A stretch of DNA of 64,000 nucleotides, taken from positions 62,001 to 126,000 of the forward strand of contig CAZORL010000002.1 of the NCBI GenBank assembly GCA_964582375.1. The letters are read 5' to 3'. This DNA comes from CAKSQF01 sp964582375 (lineage in GTDB: Bacteria; Bacillota; Clostridia; Oscillospirales; CAG-272). Both the position numbers and the translations under genes were made by a program. The notes under the pieces were generated by a model that was not told where the DNA came from, made no database searches, and was given only the letters and a program-made list of their open reading frames with translations. Within the stretch, counting starts at the first letter, position 1. The number at the start of each line of letters is the position of its first letter. This document shows positions 42,816 through 52,617 of the stretch, in pieces.

Positions 42816-44837
42816 ATGAAAAACAGATTAAGAAGCATCTGCAAGGCTTTGCCCGTGCGGCTTGCCGCCGTGATCGCACCTGCGATCATTGCCATGATGT
42901 TACTTCAATATTTCACTGCAAGCAGAGGTGCATCTCTTATCGTCTTCATCTCGATCTCGCTTGTTTACATCGGGATAATGACGGTCCTATTCTTGGCACG
43001 CAGATCAAGCGGCAAACACGGCACGCCCGATACCCATACGGGGTTTACCCCCGATATAAACACCACTCTCTACAACTCGGTCAGCTCACCGATATGCGCC
43101 TGTGACATGTACGGCTTGATCAGATGGGGCAACAAGGCGTTCAGAGAGATATCCGATTCAGCCGGACGCAATATCCGCAGATTTTCGGAGATCGCGGGTA
43201 TCGGCATTGACCAAGTGAAGTCAACAATAGACGGCAGCAAGGAGTGCATGATCACCGTTGCGGGGAAAAATTACAGGATCGAGGGCACCGTTCTCGGAAG
43301 TGACCAGGACATGCTTTACATCACCATCTGGCATGATGTGTCCGATCTGGAGCGAGTACGTCAGGAGCTGTCGGACAACGATGCGCTGATCGCCTATATT
43401 TATATCGACAACCTCGAGGAGCTGGCACAGATAGAGCGTGACAACTATGCCTCTGCGACAGCCGCCGCAGAGCGAATCTTATTCGAATGGGCAGCAAGTG
43501 TCAACGGAGTCCTCATAAGCTACGAGCGCGACAAATATGTCCTCTTTTACAAAGCAAAATATCTGACCGCCTTCATTGACAGCAAATTCGACATTCTCGA
43601 CAAAATAAGGGAGATACGCGTCGGTTCGGGATATCTTCCGATCACTATATCGATCGGAACGTCCAACATAGGCAAGAACTTCAGCGAAAAGCGTGACAAT
43701 GCATACTCGGCACTAAAATTCGCACTTGCCAAGGGCGGTGACCAAGCGATGGTCAAGACCGAAAAGTTCAGTTATCATTTCGGCGGCATGACCAAGACCT
43801 CGCAAAAGCGATCGGCTGTCAAATCACACACGATCTCTCGTGCGCTCTCGGCGCAGATCTGTCGCTCGTCGAATGTTTTGATAATGGGACACCGAAATCC
43901 CGATTTCGACTGCTTTGGCTCCTGTGTCGGCATGGCGCGACTTTGCACATATCTCGGCGTCGAATGCAACATAATCATCGACAAGAGCAGTCCGAACATC
44001 GAAAAATGCTTCCCTTTGCTCAATGGGCTTGACGAATATGACAATATGTTCGTAACCTCCACCGAGTCGCTCGATCTCATCCGCAATGACACGACGCTGA
44101 TAGTTTGCGATGTCAACAACAACTCGCAGTTTGAGTTGCCGGGTCTTGCCGACAGAGTCGGAAATGTCGTGTACATCGACCATCACCGTCAGACCGAGGA
44201 ATTTACCACCACTCCGCTGCTTTCATACATTGAGCCGTCGGCATCGTCGGCGTGCGAACTTGTATCCGAGATCCTCGAACAGGTAAGCGACAGTCTTCTT
44301 CGTCCGCAAGAGGCAAATCTCATGTATGCCGGCATCGTACTTGACACAAAGCATTTTGTCATCAACACGGGCGTTCGTACATTTGAGTCAGCGAGATACC
44401 TGCGTTCTATCGGCGACCCGGCAGAAACATACGATCTGTTCAGAACCGGACTTGACGAAATGGCAAGAGAGGCGCGATTTGAGATAAGCAAAGAGCCGTA
44501 CCGCAAAACCGTCATGATAGCACTCAACGATCTTGACGGCAACGACGAGGGTGACATTACAATAGGTGCGAAGATATCCGACAGGCTCTTAAATGTCGAG
44601 GGAATCGAGGCGACATTCGTTATTCTCCGCCTTGACGGAGCGTTCAGGATATCTGCACGCTCATCGGGCGACATAAATGTCGAGACGATACTGCGCAGGC
44701 TCGGCGGCGGCGGACATTTTAATGCGGCAGGGGCGAGCTGGAACGAGAGTTCGAGTGCGCACGACCTAATAAATGCACTCAAGAGATCGATCGACATTTT
44801 CCTTGACGAGGAGCGCGGACGACTTGAGGCAGACTAA
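42816..44837 (+). CDS. gdpP: Cyclic-di-AMP phosphodiesterase GdpP
   Basis: Membrane-bound DHH/DHHA1 enzyme that hydrolyses c-di-AMP to pApA. Two N-terminal membrane helices (about 14-60), a PAS-like domain (75-165), a degenerate GGDEF domain (about 175-310, no GG[D/E]EF), then the DHH domain with NVLIMGHRNPDFDCFGSCVGM, IVCDVN and VYIDHHRQ, and DHHA1 ending LGGGGHFNAAGASW. Length 673 is normal. Adjacent to rplI as in Bacillus and staphylococci. AAGGAG precedes the ATG. Confidence 0.95.
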   Translation: MKNRLRSICKALPVRLAAVIAPAIIAMMLLQYFTASRGASLIVFISISLVYIGIMTVLFLARRSSGKHGTPDTHTGFTPDINTTLYNSVSSPICACDMYGLIRWGNKAFREISDSAGRNIRRFSEIAGIGIDQVKSTIDGSKECMITVAGKNYRIEGTVLGSDQDMLYITIWHDVSDLERVRQELSDNDALIAYIYIDNLEELAQIERDNYASATAAAERILFEWAASVNGVLISYERDKYVLFYKAKYLTAFIDSKFDILDKIREIRVGSGYLPITISIGTSNIGKNFSEKRDNAYSALKFALAKGGDQAMVKTEKFSYHFGGMTKTSQKRSAVKSHTISRALSAQICRSSNVLIMGHRNPDFDCFGSCVGMARLCTYLGVECNIIIDKSSPNIEKCFPLLNGLDEYDNMFVTSTESLDLIRNDTTLIVCDVNNNSQFELPGLADRVGNVVYIDHHRQTEEFTTTPLLSYIEPSASSACELVSEILEQVSDSLLRPQEANLMYAGIVLDTKHFVINTGVRTFESARYLRSIGDPAETYDLFRTGLDEMAREARFEISKEPYRKTVMIALNDLDGNDEGDITIGAKISDRLLNVEGIEATFVILRLDGAFRISARSSGDINVETILRRLGGGGHFNAAGASWNESSSAHDLINALKRSIDIFLDEERGRLEAD

Positions 44838-44886
44838 CAAACAACAAATTTCTGTTCTACAGTAAAAGCAAGAAAGGAAACACACA

Positions 44887-45336
44887 ATGAAGGTAATACT
44901 CACACAAGATGTAAAATCACAGGGTAAAAAGGGCGATGTCGTAAACGTATCCGACGGATACGCACGCAACTTTCTCTTTCCGAAGAAGCTCGCCATCGAG
45001 GCAGACTCCAAGGCATTAAACGAGATCAAAGCAAAGGCAGAATCGCAGAAATACAAAGAGGCGACCGAGCGTGCAAATGCTCTGGAGCTTGCGAAAAAGC
45101 TTGAGGGATGCATGATGGACTTTGCGATCGCATCGGGCAGTGACACAAAGCTTTACGGTTCGGTAACATCCAAAGAGATCGCCGAAAACATCGCAAAGAA
45201 ATACGGCATATCGATCGACAAGCGCAAGATAGTACTTGACAAACCCATCAAGAATTACGGAATCTACACGCTTGACATAAAGCTCTACCCCGACATCGTC
45301 GCGCATGTTAAGGTCGAGGTTCATAACGTCAAATAA
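44887..45336 (+). CDS. rplI: 50S ribosomal protein bL9
   Basis: Large-subunit protein with the N-terminal domain MKVILTQDVKSQGKKGDVV and YARNFLFPKKLA, the long connecting helix and a full C-terminal domain (LYGSVTSKEIAENIAKKYGI). Length 149 is normal. AGAAAGGAAA precedes the ATG. Confidence 0.98.
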   Translation: MKVILTQDVKSQGKKGDVVNVSDGYARNFLFPKKLAIEADSKALNEIKAKAESQKYKEATERANALELAKKLEGCMMDFAIASGSDTKLYGSVTSKEIAENIAKKYGISIDKRKIVLDKPIKNYGIYTLDIKLYPDIVAHVKVEVHNVK

Positions 45337-45364
45337 GCTTTAGAAAAAACAAAAAGTAAGACAC

Positions 45365-45394
45365 AGGAAGGAAGCTTTCGCCAGCACGAAAGCT
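45365..45394 (+). promoter_or_regulatory. Hairpin between Shine-Dalgarno and dnaB start
   Basis: AGGAAGGA (45365-45372) is followed directly by an 8-bp perfect hairpin, AGCTTTCG (45373-45380) and CGAAAGCT (45387-45394) around CCAGCA. The in-frame GTG (45395) and ATG (45407) follow. With the hairpin folded, AGGAAGGA would sit about 12 bases from the ATG; unfolded it is 34 away. Confidence 0.5.
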
Positions 45395-45406
45395 GTGATC
45401 ATAAAA

Positions 45407-46756
45407 ATGCCAACCGAAAGCACAAGTACTTTGGGCGTGAGAAAACTGCCGTTTTCTCTTGAGGCGGAGCAATCGGTGCTCGGATCGATACTTATCGATC
45501 CGGAGGCACTGAGCGATGTCGCCACTCTCATATCGGCAGACGATTTCTATCTTGAGGAGCATCGAGAGATTTTTTCCGCGATGCAGAGACTCTTTCTGCA
45601 GAGCAGGCAGATAGATCCCGTCACCCTTATGGACACGCTGACAAAGAGCAATGTTTACGACAGCGAGCGATCAAAAAGTTATATTCAAACGCTCGTTGAG
45701 ATAGTACCGTCAACAGGCAACATAAGGGACTATGCGTCGATCGTCAGAGACAAAAGTCTCCTCAGGCGGCTTATAAAGGTCACCGAGGAGATATCCGAGG
45801 ATGCGTATGCGGCACAGGACAAAGCATCCGACATAATAAACCAAGCCGAGGCGAAGGTCTTCGAGATCGCACAAACAAAGGAACAGCACGATTTTTCGCA
45901 CATACGCGATGTCATCCTCGGCACATATCAGCAGATCAAGGATGTTGCTGACAACAAGGAAGAGGCAGTCGGCACGCCGACCGGCTTTTCGTCGCTTGAC
46001 AGTGTTCTCGTCGGAATGGGCAAGAGCGATCTGATCTTGGTCGGCGCACGTCCGGGTATGGGTAAGACCTCCTTTGCGCTGAATGTCGCAACGAATGTCG
46101 CAAAAAAGACAAACAAAGCGGTCTGCATATTCTCACTTGAAATGTCAAAAGAGCAATTGGTTTCGAGAATGCTCTCATCCGAGGCACTCATCGAAAGCAA
46201 CACGATGAGAAGCGGCATGCTCTCAAACGAGGACTGGTCAAAGCTTGCCGACGCATCTTCGATACTCGCCGAAACAGAGATATACATTGACGACACAACG
46301 AACATCACGGTCACCGGAATGAAATCTAAGCTTCGCCGAGTTAAAAATCTCGGGCTGGTCGTTGTTGACTATCTCGGTCTGATGCAATCCGACAGAAGGA
46401 TCGAGAACCGAGTTCAAGAGGTTGCAGATATTTCGAGAAACCTGAAGGTAATGGCAAAAGAGCTGAGAGTGCCCGTTATTTGTTGCGCACAGCTGTCGCG
46501 CGGTCCAGAATCAAGAACCGACAAGCGACCCATGCTGTCAGATCTGCGTGACTCGGGTGCGATCGAGCAGGATGCCGACGTCGTTCTCTTTCTTTACCGT
46601 GACGAATACTACAAGGACGATCCCGAAAAGCAGAATGTTGCGGAGGTCATCGTTGCCAAGAACCGTCATGGCGGAACGGGAAAGATCGAGGTGGGCTGGT
46701 TCGGAAAATACACCAAGTTCACGACCCTCGATAACAGAGAGGAGCCCGGAGCATGA
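45407..46756 (+). CDS. dnaB: Replicative DNA helicase DnaB
   Basis: Hexameric replication-fork helicase (DnaC in Bacillus naming). N-terminal domain from LPFSLEAEQSVLGSILID; RecA-like ATPase with Walker A GARPGMGKTSFALNVA, FSLEMSKEQLVSRML, Walker B LVVVDYLGLMQ, CAQLSRGPESR and the C-terminal KNRHGGTG. Length about 449. The ATG at 45407 is chosen; a GTG four codons earlier is possible (see the hairpin entry). Four-base ATGA overlap with tilS. Confidence 0.96.
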   Translation: MPTESTSTLGVRKLPFSLEAEQSVLGSILIDPEALSDVATLISADDFYLEEHREIFSAMQRLFLQSRQIDPVTLMDTLTKSNVYDSERSKSYIQTLVEIVPSTGNIRDYASIVRDKSLLRRLIKVTEEISEDAYAAQDKASDIINQAEAKVFEIAQTKEQHDFSHIRDVILGTYQQIKDVADNKEEAVGTPTGFSSLDSVLVGMGKSDLILVGARPGMGKTSFALNVATNVAKKTNKAVCIFSLEMSKEQLVSRMLSSEALIESNTMRSGMLSNEDWSKLADASSILAETEIYIDDTTNITVTGMKSKLRRVKNLGLVVVDYLGLMQSDRRIENRVQEVADISRNLKVMAKELRVPVICCAQLSRGPESRTDKRPMLSDLRDSGAIEQDADVVLFLYRDEYYKDDPEKQNVAEVIVAKNRHGGTGKIEVGWFGKYTKFTTLDNREEPGA

Positions 46757-48150
46757 GTACACCGAACGATCAGGCACTGCGAAAGGTCATCTCATACATC
46801 GAGGACAATCATCTTCTGACGGATGTATCCTCGGTAGTGGTCGGTCTGTCGGGCGGTGTCGATTCGGTAGTACTTTTGCACATGCTGTCTTTGATCTGCA
46901 AAAGGTGCGGAATTTCCCTTCATGCGTTTCATGTTCATCACGGAATACGCGGAGATGAGGCAGACCGCGATCTCGATTTTTGCCGCGAGCTTACAAGCAG
47001 GATGGGAATCGAGTTCTCGTTTGCCTTGGTTGACGTACCATCGGTCGCGGCGACAAGAAAGCAGGGGCTTGAGGAGGTCGCCAGGGACCTTCGATACGAG
47101 GCTCTTGAAAATTATCGAATATCGGTCGGTGCCGACAGGATCGCGGTAGCGCATCACGCAAACGACAATCTTGAGACGCTGATCTTCAATATTGCACGCG
47201 GCTCTGCCGCAAAGGGCGGCACGGGCATTCCGCCGATACGCGGACGACTGATCCGTCCTATGCTTTCGTTAACAAGGGACGAGATCGCAAACTATGCGAT
47301 CGAGCATGATCTTTTGTTTGTCACCGACTCGACGAACAGCGATGAAAATTACACGCGAAATTTCATCAGGGGGCAAATAGTGCCTTTGCTTGAAAAGATC
47401 AATCCGAGTGTCACCGTTGCGGCATCCGGATTTTGCGATGCCCTTCGCGCCGATTGCGAATATCTTGACAGGGTAGCCATGATGCACACCGACGAAGACG
47501 ACTGTGCGACACTTGTCTTGCTTGATCGTGCGATACTTTCGCGAGTGATCGAGTACAAATACATGCGTGCATCGGGCGGCGAGCGTCTGTCGTCCAAAAA
47601 TCTTCGTGCGGTATCCGAGCTGATCAATAAGAATATCGACCAAAGCAGGCTCTCGCTTCCCTGCTCTGTCAGTGCACTGATAGACAGAGGAAAGCTCCTT
47701 TTTATAAGAGATTACCGTACAAAAGAGGTAAAGCAGTACGAAATAAAGCTTTGTTTCGGCGAGAATTATATACCCGAAACCGACGCATATATATATCTAT
47801 GGAAGGGCAATGATCCTGCCGCAGAAAATTCAATAAAACAAAAACAGAATATTTACAAATTATCCATACAGAAATCATTTGCGTCTGATAAAATATCCAT
47901 CGGCAATCTTTCGGCAAGAAGTCGTCTTGACGGAGACAAAATACGCATCGGCAACATGACGCGGAAGGTAAAAAAACTGCTTTGCGACAGCAAAATGGAC
48001 AGAGATCTGCGTGCGATCTTACCGATCATCACAGACGAGAGCGGTATACTCTGGATACCGAGTTTTCCGTCACGCGACGGAATATTGCCGACAAATGGTT
48101 GCGAGACCATCACGATCTGCGTTCTTATGCAGAGATACACAGCCATATGA
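46753..48150 (+). CDS. tilS: tRNA(Ile)-lysidine synthetase
   Basis: Converts C34 of the CAU-anticodon tRNA-Ile to lysidine so that it reads AUA; the tRNA at 8454 is a candidate substrate. N-type ATP-PPase loop SGGVDS (33-38), HVHHGIRGDEADRD, HHANDNLETLIFN, IRPML and TDSTNSDENYTRNFIR. A C-terminal TilS domain (about 380-460) is present. Length 465 is normal. The hpt gene that often sits between tilS and ftsH is missing. Confidence 0.95.
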   Translation: MSTPNDQALRKVISYIEDNHLLTDVSSVVVGLSGGVDSVVLLHMLSLICKRCGISLHAFHVHHGIRGDEADRDLDFCRELTSRMGIEFSFALVDVPSVAATRKQGLEEVARDLRYEALENYRISVGADRIAVAHHANDNLETLIFNIARGSAAKGGTGIPPIRGRLIRPMLSLTRDEIANYAIEHDLLFVTDSTNSDENYTRNFIRGQIVPLLEKINPSVTVAASGFCDALRADCEYLDRVAMMHTDEDDCATLVLLDRAILSRVIEYKYMRASGGERLSSKNLRAVSELINKNIDQSRLSLPCSVSALIDRGKLLFIRDYRTKEVKQYEIKLCFGENYIPETDAYIYLWKGNDPAAENSIKQKQNIYKLSIQKSFASDKISIGNLSARSRLDGDKIRIGNMTRKVKKLLCDSKMDRDLRAILPIITDESGILWIPSFPSRDGILPTNGCETITICVLMQRYTAI

Positions 48151-48196
48151 TCCGACAGTAAAGAAATGACAACAAACAACAGTTACGGAGGAACAC

Positions 48197-50263
48197 ATGA
48201 AGGGAAGCCTTAAAAAAGTACTCATCTATTTGATCGTACTTGTTCTTTTCGTTTTCGTCGCATATCAACTTCTCGGCGACAGGACGGAAAAGGTCATTTA
48301 CGAAGAGATAGTCAGCTACTTTCACAACATAAAAAGCGATAGCGAGGACGCTGTCCGTGTCAAAGAATTTACGCTTGATGATCAAAACGAGCTGACCGTC
48401 AGCCTGTCCGATGGGCGTATTATAAGCTACACGCTCCAAGACAGAAGCAGATTTTACAAAGACTGCTATGACGATTATGTTTTCGATGATAACGGAAATG
48501 CGCTCGTAAAATTCGATCTCAAAGAGCCGACGACCTACCCGGTTTGGGTATCTCTTCTGCCATATATCATCGTAATAGTCGCAATGATCGCACTCTTTGC
48601 CTTTGTTTTCAGAGAGGCAAGCGGCGGAAAGGGTTCGAAGATCAACAGTTTCGGTAAAGCACGCGCAAAGGTTGCCCTGTCGGGTGATAAAAACAAGGTA
48701 AGATTTACCGATGTTGCAGGTGCTGACGAGGAAAAGCAAGAGCTTCAGGAAATCGTCGAATTTCTCAAAGATCCCGCAAAATTCACAAAACTCGGTGCAA
48801 AGATACCACATGGCGTGCTTTTGATGGGCCCTCCCGGCACCGGTAAGACTCTGCTTGCCAAAGCGGTCGCAGGCGAGGCGGGCGTTCCCTTCTACTCGAT
48901 ATCGGGTTCGGATTTTGTCGAAATGTATGTCGGTGTCGGTGCATCCCGTGTTCGCGATCTCTTTGACACGGCAAGAAAAAATCCCGCATCTATCGTATTC
49001 ATCGACGAGATCGACGCTGTCGGTCGTCACCGCGGAGCGGGGCTCGGCGGCGGACACGACGAACGCGAGCAGACACTCAACCAACTTCTTGTTGAAATGG
49101 ACGGTTTCAGCGGAAGTGAAGGAATAATCGTCATGGCGGCAACCAACCGCCCCGACATACTCGACCCTGCCCTTCTCCGTCCCGGACGTTTTGACCGTCA
49201 GGTAACGGTAAACTATCCCGATCTGCGCGGCAGAACCGAGATACTGAAGGTTCACGCAAGGAACAAGCCGTTTGAGCAGGACGTGGATCTCGAGGTAATC
49301 GCAAGAGGAACTCCCGGATTTACGGGTGCGGATCTTGCAAATCTGCTCAACGAGGCTGCCCTTCTTGCCGCAAGACGCGGAAAGAGCCTTATCGGCATGA
49401 ACGATATCGAGGACTCGAAGATGAAGATCATGGTCGGAACGCAGAAAAAGACCCTTCACATCAGCGAGGACGAAAAATACAAGACCGCCATTCACGAGGC
49501 AGGTCACGCAGTCGTGCGTCACATCCTGCCGGGGCTTGATCCCGTTCATCAGATCTCGATCATCCCAAGCGGTCGCGCCCTTGGTTACACGCTCTATCTG
49601 CCAAACGATGACAAGACGAGCGAGTACAAGAACGAGCTGAAATACGAAATTTCTTCCCTGCTTGCAGGCAGAGTTGCCGAGGCGGTATTCTTTAACGATG
49701 TTTCGGGAGGCGCATCCAACGACATTCAGCGTGCGACAGAGATCGCACGCAAGATGGTTACTCAGCTTGGAATGAGCGACAAACTCGGTCCGATCCAGTT
49801 TGGTTCGGGACACACCGAAGTTTTCCTCGGACGCGAGATCGCCGACGATCAGAACTATTCCGAAAAGACGGCGTCGATCATCGATGACGAGATCAAAAAC
49901 ATCATCGACACCGCGTACAAGAAGGCGGAAGAGGTCATCACCGCAAACAGAGGCAAGCTTGAGGCGATCGCCGCGTTCCTTATCAAAAACGAGACAATGG
50001 ACGAGGCACAGTTCAAGGCACTTATGGACAACGATCCCGAGCCGACAATCGAAGAGCTTGAGGCGATGATGGATGAGCGACGCAAGAGAAGTCGCGAGGA
50101 AAACGAGGCTGCCGAAAAGCGCATGCGCGAGGAAGCCGAGGCAAGAAAGAAAGCTGAGGAAGAGGCGGCGCGTCAAGCTGCCGAAGATCATGCATCTTCT
50201 TCATCTGACGACAGAGGCTCGGATGACGAGCAAAGCGGCGGAAATTTCTTCTCCGATCTTTAA
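48197..50263 (+). CDS. ftsH: ATP-dependent zinc metalloprotease FtsH
   Basis: Membrane AAA+ protease. Two membrane helices (about 6-25 and 117-138) flank a short external domain. Walker A GPPGTGKT (211-218), Walker B IVFIDEIDAVG, SRH MAATNRPDILDPALLRPGRFDR, zinc motif HEAGH (433-437). After about residue 615 a long charged helix rich in E, K, R and A and a Ser/Asp-rich end (SSSSDDRGSDDEQSGG) form a tail of roughly 70 residues. It degrades membrane and regulatory proteins. A terminator follows. Confidence 0.97.
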   Translation: MKGSLKKVLIYLIVLVLFVFVAYQLLGDRTEKVIYEEIVSYFHNIKSDSEDAVRVKEFTLDDQNELTVSLSDGRIISYTLQDRSRFYKDCYDDYVFDDNGNALVKFDLKEPTTYPVWVSLLPYIIVIVAMIALFAFVFREASGGKGSKINSFGKARAKVALSGDKNKVRFTDVAGADEEKQELQEIVEFLKDPAKFTKLGAKIPHGVLLMGPPGTGKTLLAKAVAGEAGVPFYSISGSDFVEMYVGVGASRVRDLFDTARKNPASIVFIDEIDAVGRHRGAGLGGGHDEREQTLNQLLVEMDGFSGSEGIIVMAATNRPDILDPALLRPGRFDRQVTVNYPDLRGRTEILKVHARNKPFEQDVDLEVIARGTPGFTGADLANLLNEAALLAARRGKSLIGMNDIEDSKMKIMVGTQKKTLHISEDEKYKTAIHEAGHAVVRHILPGLDPVHQISIIPSGRALGYTLYLPNDDKTSEYKNELKYEISSLLAGRVAEAVFFNDVSGGASNDIQRATEIARKMVTQLGMSDKLGPIQFGSGHTEVFLGREIADDQNYSEKTASIIDDEIKNIIDTAYKKAEEVITANRGKLEAIAAFLIKNETMDEAQFKALMDNDPEPTIEELEAMMDERRKRSREENEAAEKRMREEAEARKKAEEEAARQAAEDHASSSSDDRGSDDEQSGGNFFSDL

Positions 50264-50271
50264 TAAACATT

Positions 50272-50310
50272 TTCCCCGATACCTTTCTTTTTCGGTATCG
50301 GGGAATTTTT
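50272..50310. terminator. Bidirectional terminator after ftsH
   Basis: TTCCCCGATACC (50272-50283) pairs with GGTATCGGGGAA (50294-50305), followed by TTTTT on the plus strand. It also ends the convergent lipoprotein gene at 50317. Confidence 0.9.
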
Positions 50311-50316
50311 GTATAT

Positions 50317-50853
50317 TCAAAGAATTGAGTTTAGCTTTTTCTCGATCTTGTCATTGTACGGAGTTACGAGCAGGATAACATACCGCCCTCTGACGAGTAT
50401 TTTTGCGGGAGCTATCGCACGCTCATACCAATCCTCGTCATAGAGCCTTATATCGCGAGTCTGAATAAGTTCTATCCGCCTTTCAAGGATGTCGCAAAGA
50501 AGCTCCGACCGATCGGCTGAGGGAGCGCAGAAAACATATATCTCATATAGCCGATCGCGCTTTGATCTGAAAAAAGCAAAATCTGACGCCGAGGTACTCG
50601 GATCGACACCGTCAAAAAGATCGGAAAGCTCGCCCTGTGCGACTGCGTTCAGACCGTAACCGTTTTTGAAGCAGATATTCATCTCGGGTGGCTCATCGAT
50701 CACCGATATAAGCTCCGTGAGAAGATCGGTTGCGGTATAATCAGTCCGAAGACAGGACACAAGCAACGGAAAAACAACAAGGGAGAGGACAGCGCCTGCA
50801 AAGACCCTTTGTTTTTTTGTTCTGTTTATCGCAAAACACCTCACATCAAGCAT
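50317..50853 (-). CDS. Lipoprotein, possibly DUF4358
   Basis: 178 residues with a signal peptide and lipobox LVSC (Cys about 34). The mature part (from YTATDLLTELISVID) is a mixed alpha/beta domain ending KILVRGRYVILLVTPYNDKIEKKL, which resembles DUF4358 lipoproteins of clostridia in the closing 'G-x-Y-V-I-L-L-V' strand. The start is uncertain, as no good ribosome site is seen before the ATG. Function unknown. Confidence 0.6.
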   Translation of the reverse strand: MLDVRCFAINRTKKQRVFAGAVLSLVVFPLLVSCLRTDYTATDLLTELISVIDEPPEMNICFKNGYGLNAVAQGELSDLFDGVDPSTSASDFAFFRSKRDRLYEIYVFCAPSADRSELLCDILERRIELIQTRDIRLYDEDWYERAIAPAKILVRGRYVILLVTPYNDKIEKKLNSIL

Positions 50854-50940
50854 TTATTTACATTATTATATAGATTTTTTTGTTTCAATATGATAAAATA
50901 CATTAAAATGGTCAACAAGAGAGGGTTTGGAGGAAATGAT

Positions 50941-52617
50941 ATGCAACGAAACAAAAGAATGAAGAACATTTTCAAAGCGGTCATAGTTGTTTTGATACTG
51001 CTTATCCCGACATATTTTGCGATCGGCTCGTACTTTTCGGCAAAGGATGCGCCTGTCGAACGAAAATCCATCACTTCTCTCGAATTTTGCGATATAAACG
51101 GTGCATATACATCATTTGACAGATCGACGGACGAGGGCAAGCGGATCATCGACATCCTCACCGACATTCACGACAGTGCAAGGACGATCCCCTCCCTTCC
51201 GAAGGAACTTGAAGATGCACCGTCGATCGAGGTCAGATTTCACAGCTATGATCTGACCACAAAATACAATTACTATTTTTCAGCAACAAAACCGAGCAGC
51301 AGTTATTACACCGATCACGAGGGCAATGCGTTTTTAATGGATGCATCGGCTGCCATCGCGTTTCTTGACAGCAATTTTTCCGCCTCTCTGTACGATGCCT
51401 CAACACCTCCTTGCCTGACGCTTCATAACACCCTGCTCAGACCGACAGAGGCTGATTGGACATACAGCTCATACAGCGGTATTACGCATACACCGAGCAT
51501 AGAGTTTGCTGATGACAGCCTCAAGATCAGCTGTTCATACCGCGAATTTTACCCGACATTCGACCGCGAACCGACCTCTGCCGATGTCAAAGTTTCGGAC
51601 GCGCTCGGCAGAATGCTCTTTGAAGGAAGTCTAACCGAACTTTCGGAGAGCGAATTTATAAGAAAAAACATCAAAGCCGACACAAAGCTTAATTTCGATA
51701 TCGACGCACTTTGGGAAAAGAGCGGCGGAAGTAATGCCGGCGGACATTTCACATATCGGCTGAGCGTTGATATCATATTCGATCCGCTCGCATCATTCTG
51801 GCTCGGAGAGAATGAGATCGAGGACGGCGAGTTTGTCGTTTTGTCGGGCAAATACACAGATGTCAGCAATCTGTCCGAGATCAAAGTTTCAATCACCCCC
51901 GATATTGGCTACACACCGAAATTTTATAGTGACGGGGACTGCATACGCGCACTCATTCCGTTCGGATATTCGAAAGTCGAGTCAACGACCGAGTACAAGA
52001 TAACGATCGAGTATCTCGGGAAGACGATCGAACTGCCGATCAAAGTTGCCCCGCTGAGTGCAAAGATCAAAGAGCGCAAGTACAATTACAAGGGCGTGAT
52101 CGACATGTCAACACGCTCAGACGAAAATTTCAAGGCTTTCTCGGAGCTTATCGCAACACTTCCGATCTGTGAGACACGCTATTTTGACGGTGCATTCCTG
52201 ACGCCCGACGAAAGTCAAAACAGAGCGAGATTCGGCGACACGGTAAACAACGGAACAGAAGAGCAAAAACACATTTCAAACGGAATTGCTTGGGTATGCT
52301 ACAAGACGCAGTCAGTGTCGGCGGCAAACAAAGGCAAGGTCAGCTATGTCGGCGAGACAAAGATGGGCGGTGTTACGGTAGTCATCGATCACGGGTTCGG
52401 TCTTCGCTCGGTTTATTACTGTCTTGACAGTGCTACCGTGTCCGAGGGCGACATTGTCGAAAAAGGAAGCGAGATCGGCAAAGGTGGCGGCAAAAAGGGC
52501 TACACCGACGATCACACCTGCTATTTTGAGCTTTGGATAGGCGATATTCCCGTATCCTACTATCCGCTTATCGAAGGCGGAAGAAACGGCAAGGTCGCGG
52601 TAGGCAGTTATGAGTAA
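50941..52617 (+). CDS. Membrane-anchored protein with degenerate LytM (M23) domain
   Basis: 558 residues from the ATG at 50941 (GGAGG seven bases upstream). One membrane helix (about 10-28), a large external region of unknown fold (30-450), and a C-terminal LytM-like barrel (about 455-550): SVSAANKGKVSYVGETKMGG, VTVVIDHGFGLRSVYYCLDS, VSEGDIVEKGSEIGKGGGKKG and HTCYFELWIGD. Active M23 enzymes have H-x-x-x-D, A-H-L and H-L-H-F; here these read SNGIAWV, YCL and TCYF, so the zinc ligands are missing. A catalytically dead regulator of wall hydrolases (EnvC/NlpD-like role) is the inference. Overlaps ydcF-like gene by eight bases. Confidence 0.75.
   Translation: MQRNKRMKNIFKAVIVVLILLIPTYFAIGSYFSAKDAPVERKSITSLEFCDINGAYTSFDRSTDEGKRIIDILTDIHDSARTIPSLPKELEDAPSIEVRFHSYDLTTKYNYYFSATKPSSSYYTDHEGNAFLMDASAAIAFLDSNFSASLYDASTPPCLTLHNTLLRPTEADWTYSSYSGITHTPSIEFADDSLKISCSYREFYPTFDREPTSADVKVSDALGRMLFEGSLTELSESEFIRKNIKADTKLNFDIDALWEKSGGSNAGGHFTYRLSVDIIFDPLASFWLGENEIEDGEFVVLSGKYTDVSNLSEIKVSITPDIGYTPKFYSDGDCIRALIPFGYSKVESTTEYKITIEYLGKTIELPIKVAPLSAKIKERKYNYKGVIDMSTRSDENFKAFSELIATLPICETRYFDGAFLTPDESQNRARFGDTVNNGTEEQKHISNGIAWVCYKTQSVSAANKGKVSYVGETKMGGVTVVIDHGFGLRSVYYCLDSATVSEGDIVEKGSEIGKGGGKKGYTDDHTCYFELWIGDIPVSYYPLIEGGRNGKVAVGSYE

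Noticed and set aside
48125..50191. 688-codon open frame on the minus strand opposite ftsH
   Set aside because: It is a shadow of FtsH, which has every catalytic motif on the plus strand. The minus frame shows no domain and is rich in unlikely residues.
46753..50263. Missing hpt between tilS and ftsH as a notable event
   Set aside because: hpt placement varies widely among clostridia; absence here alone means little.
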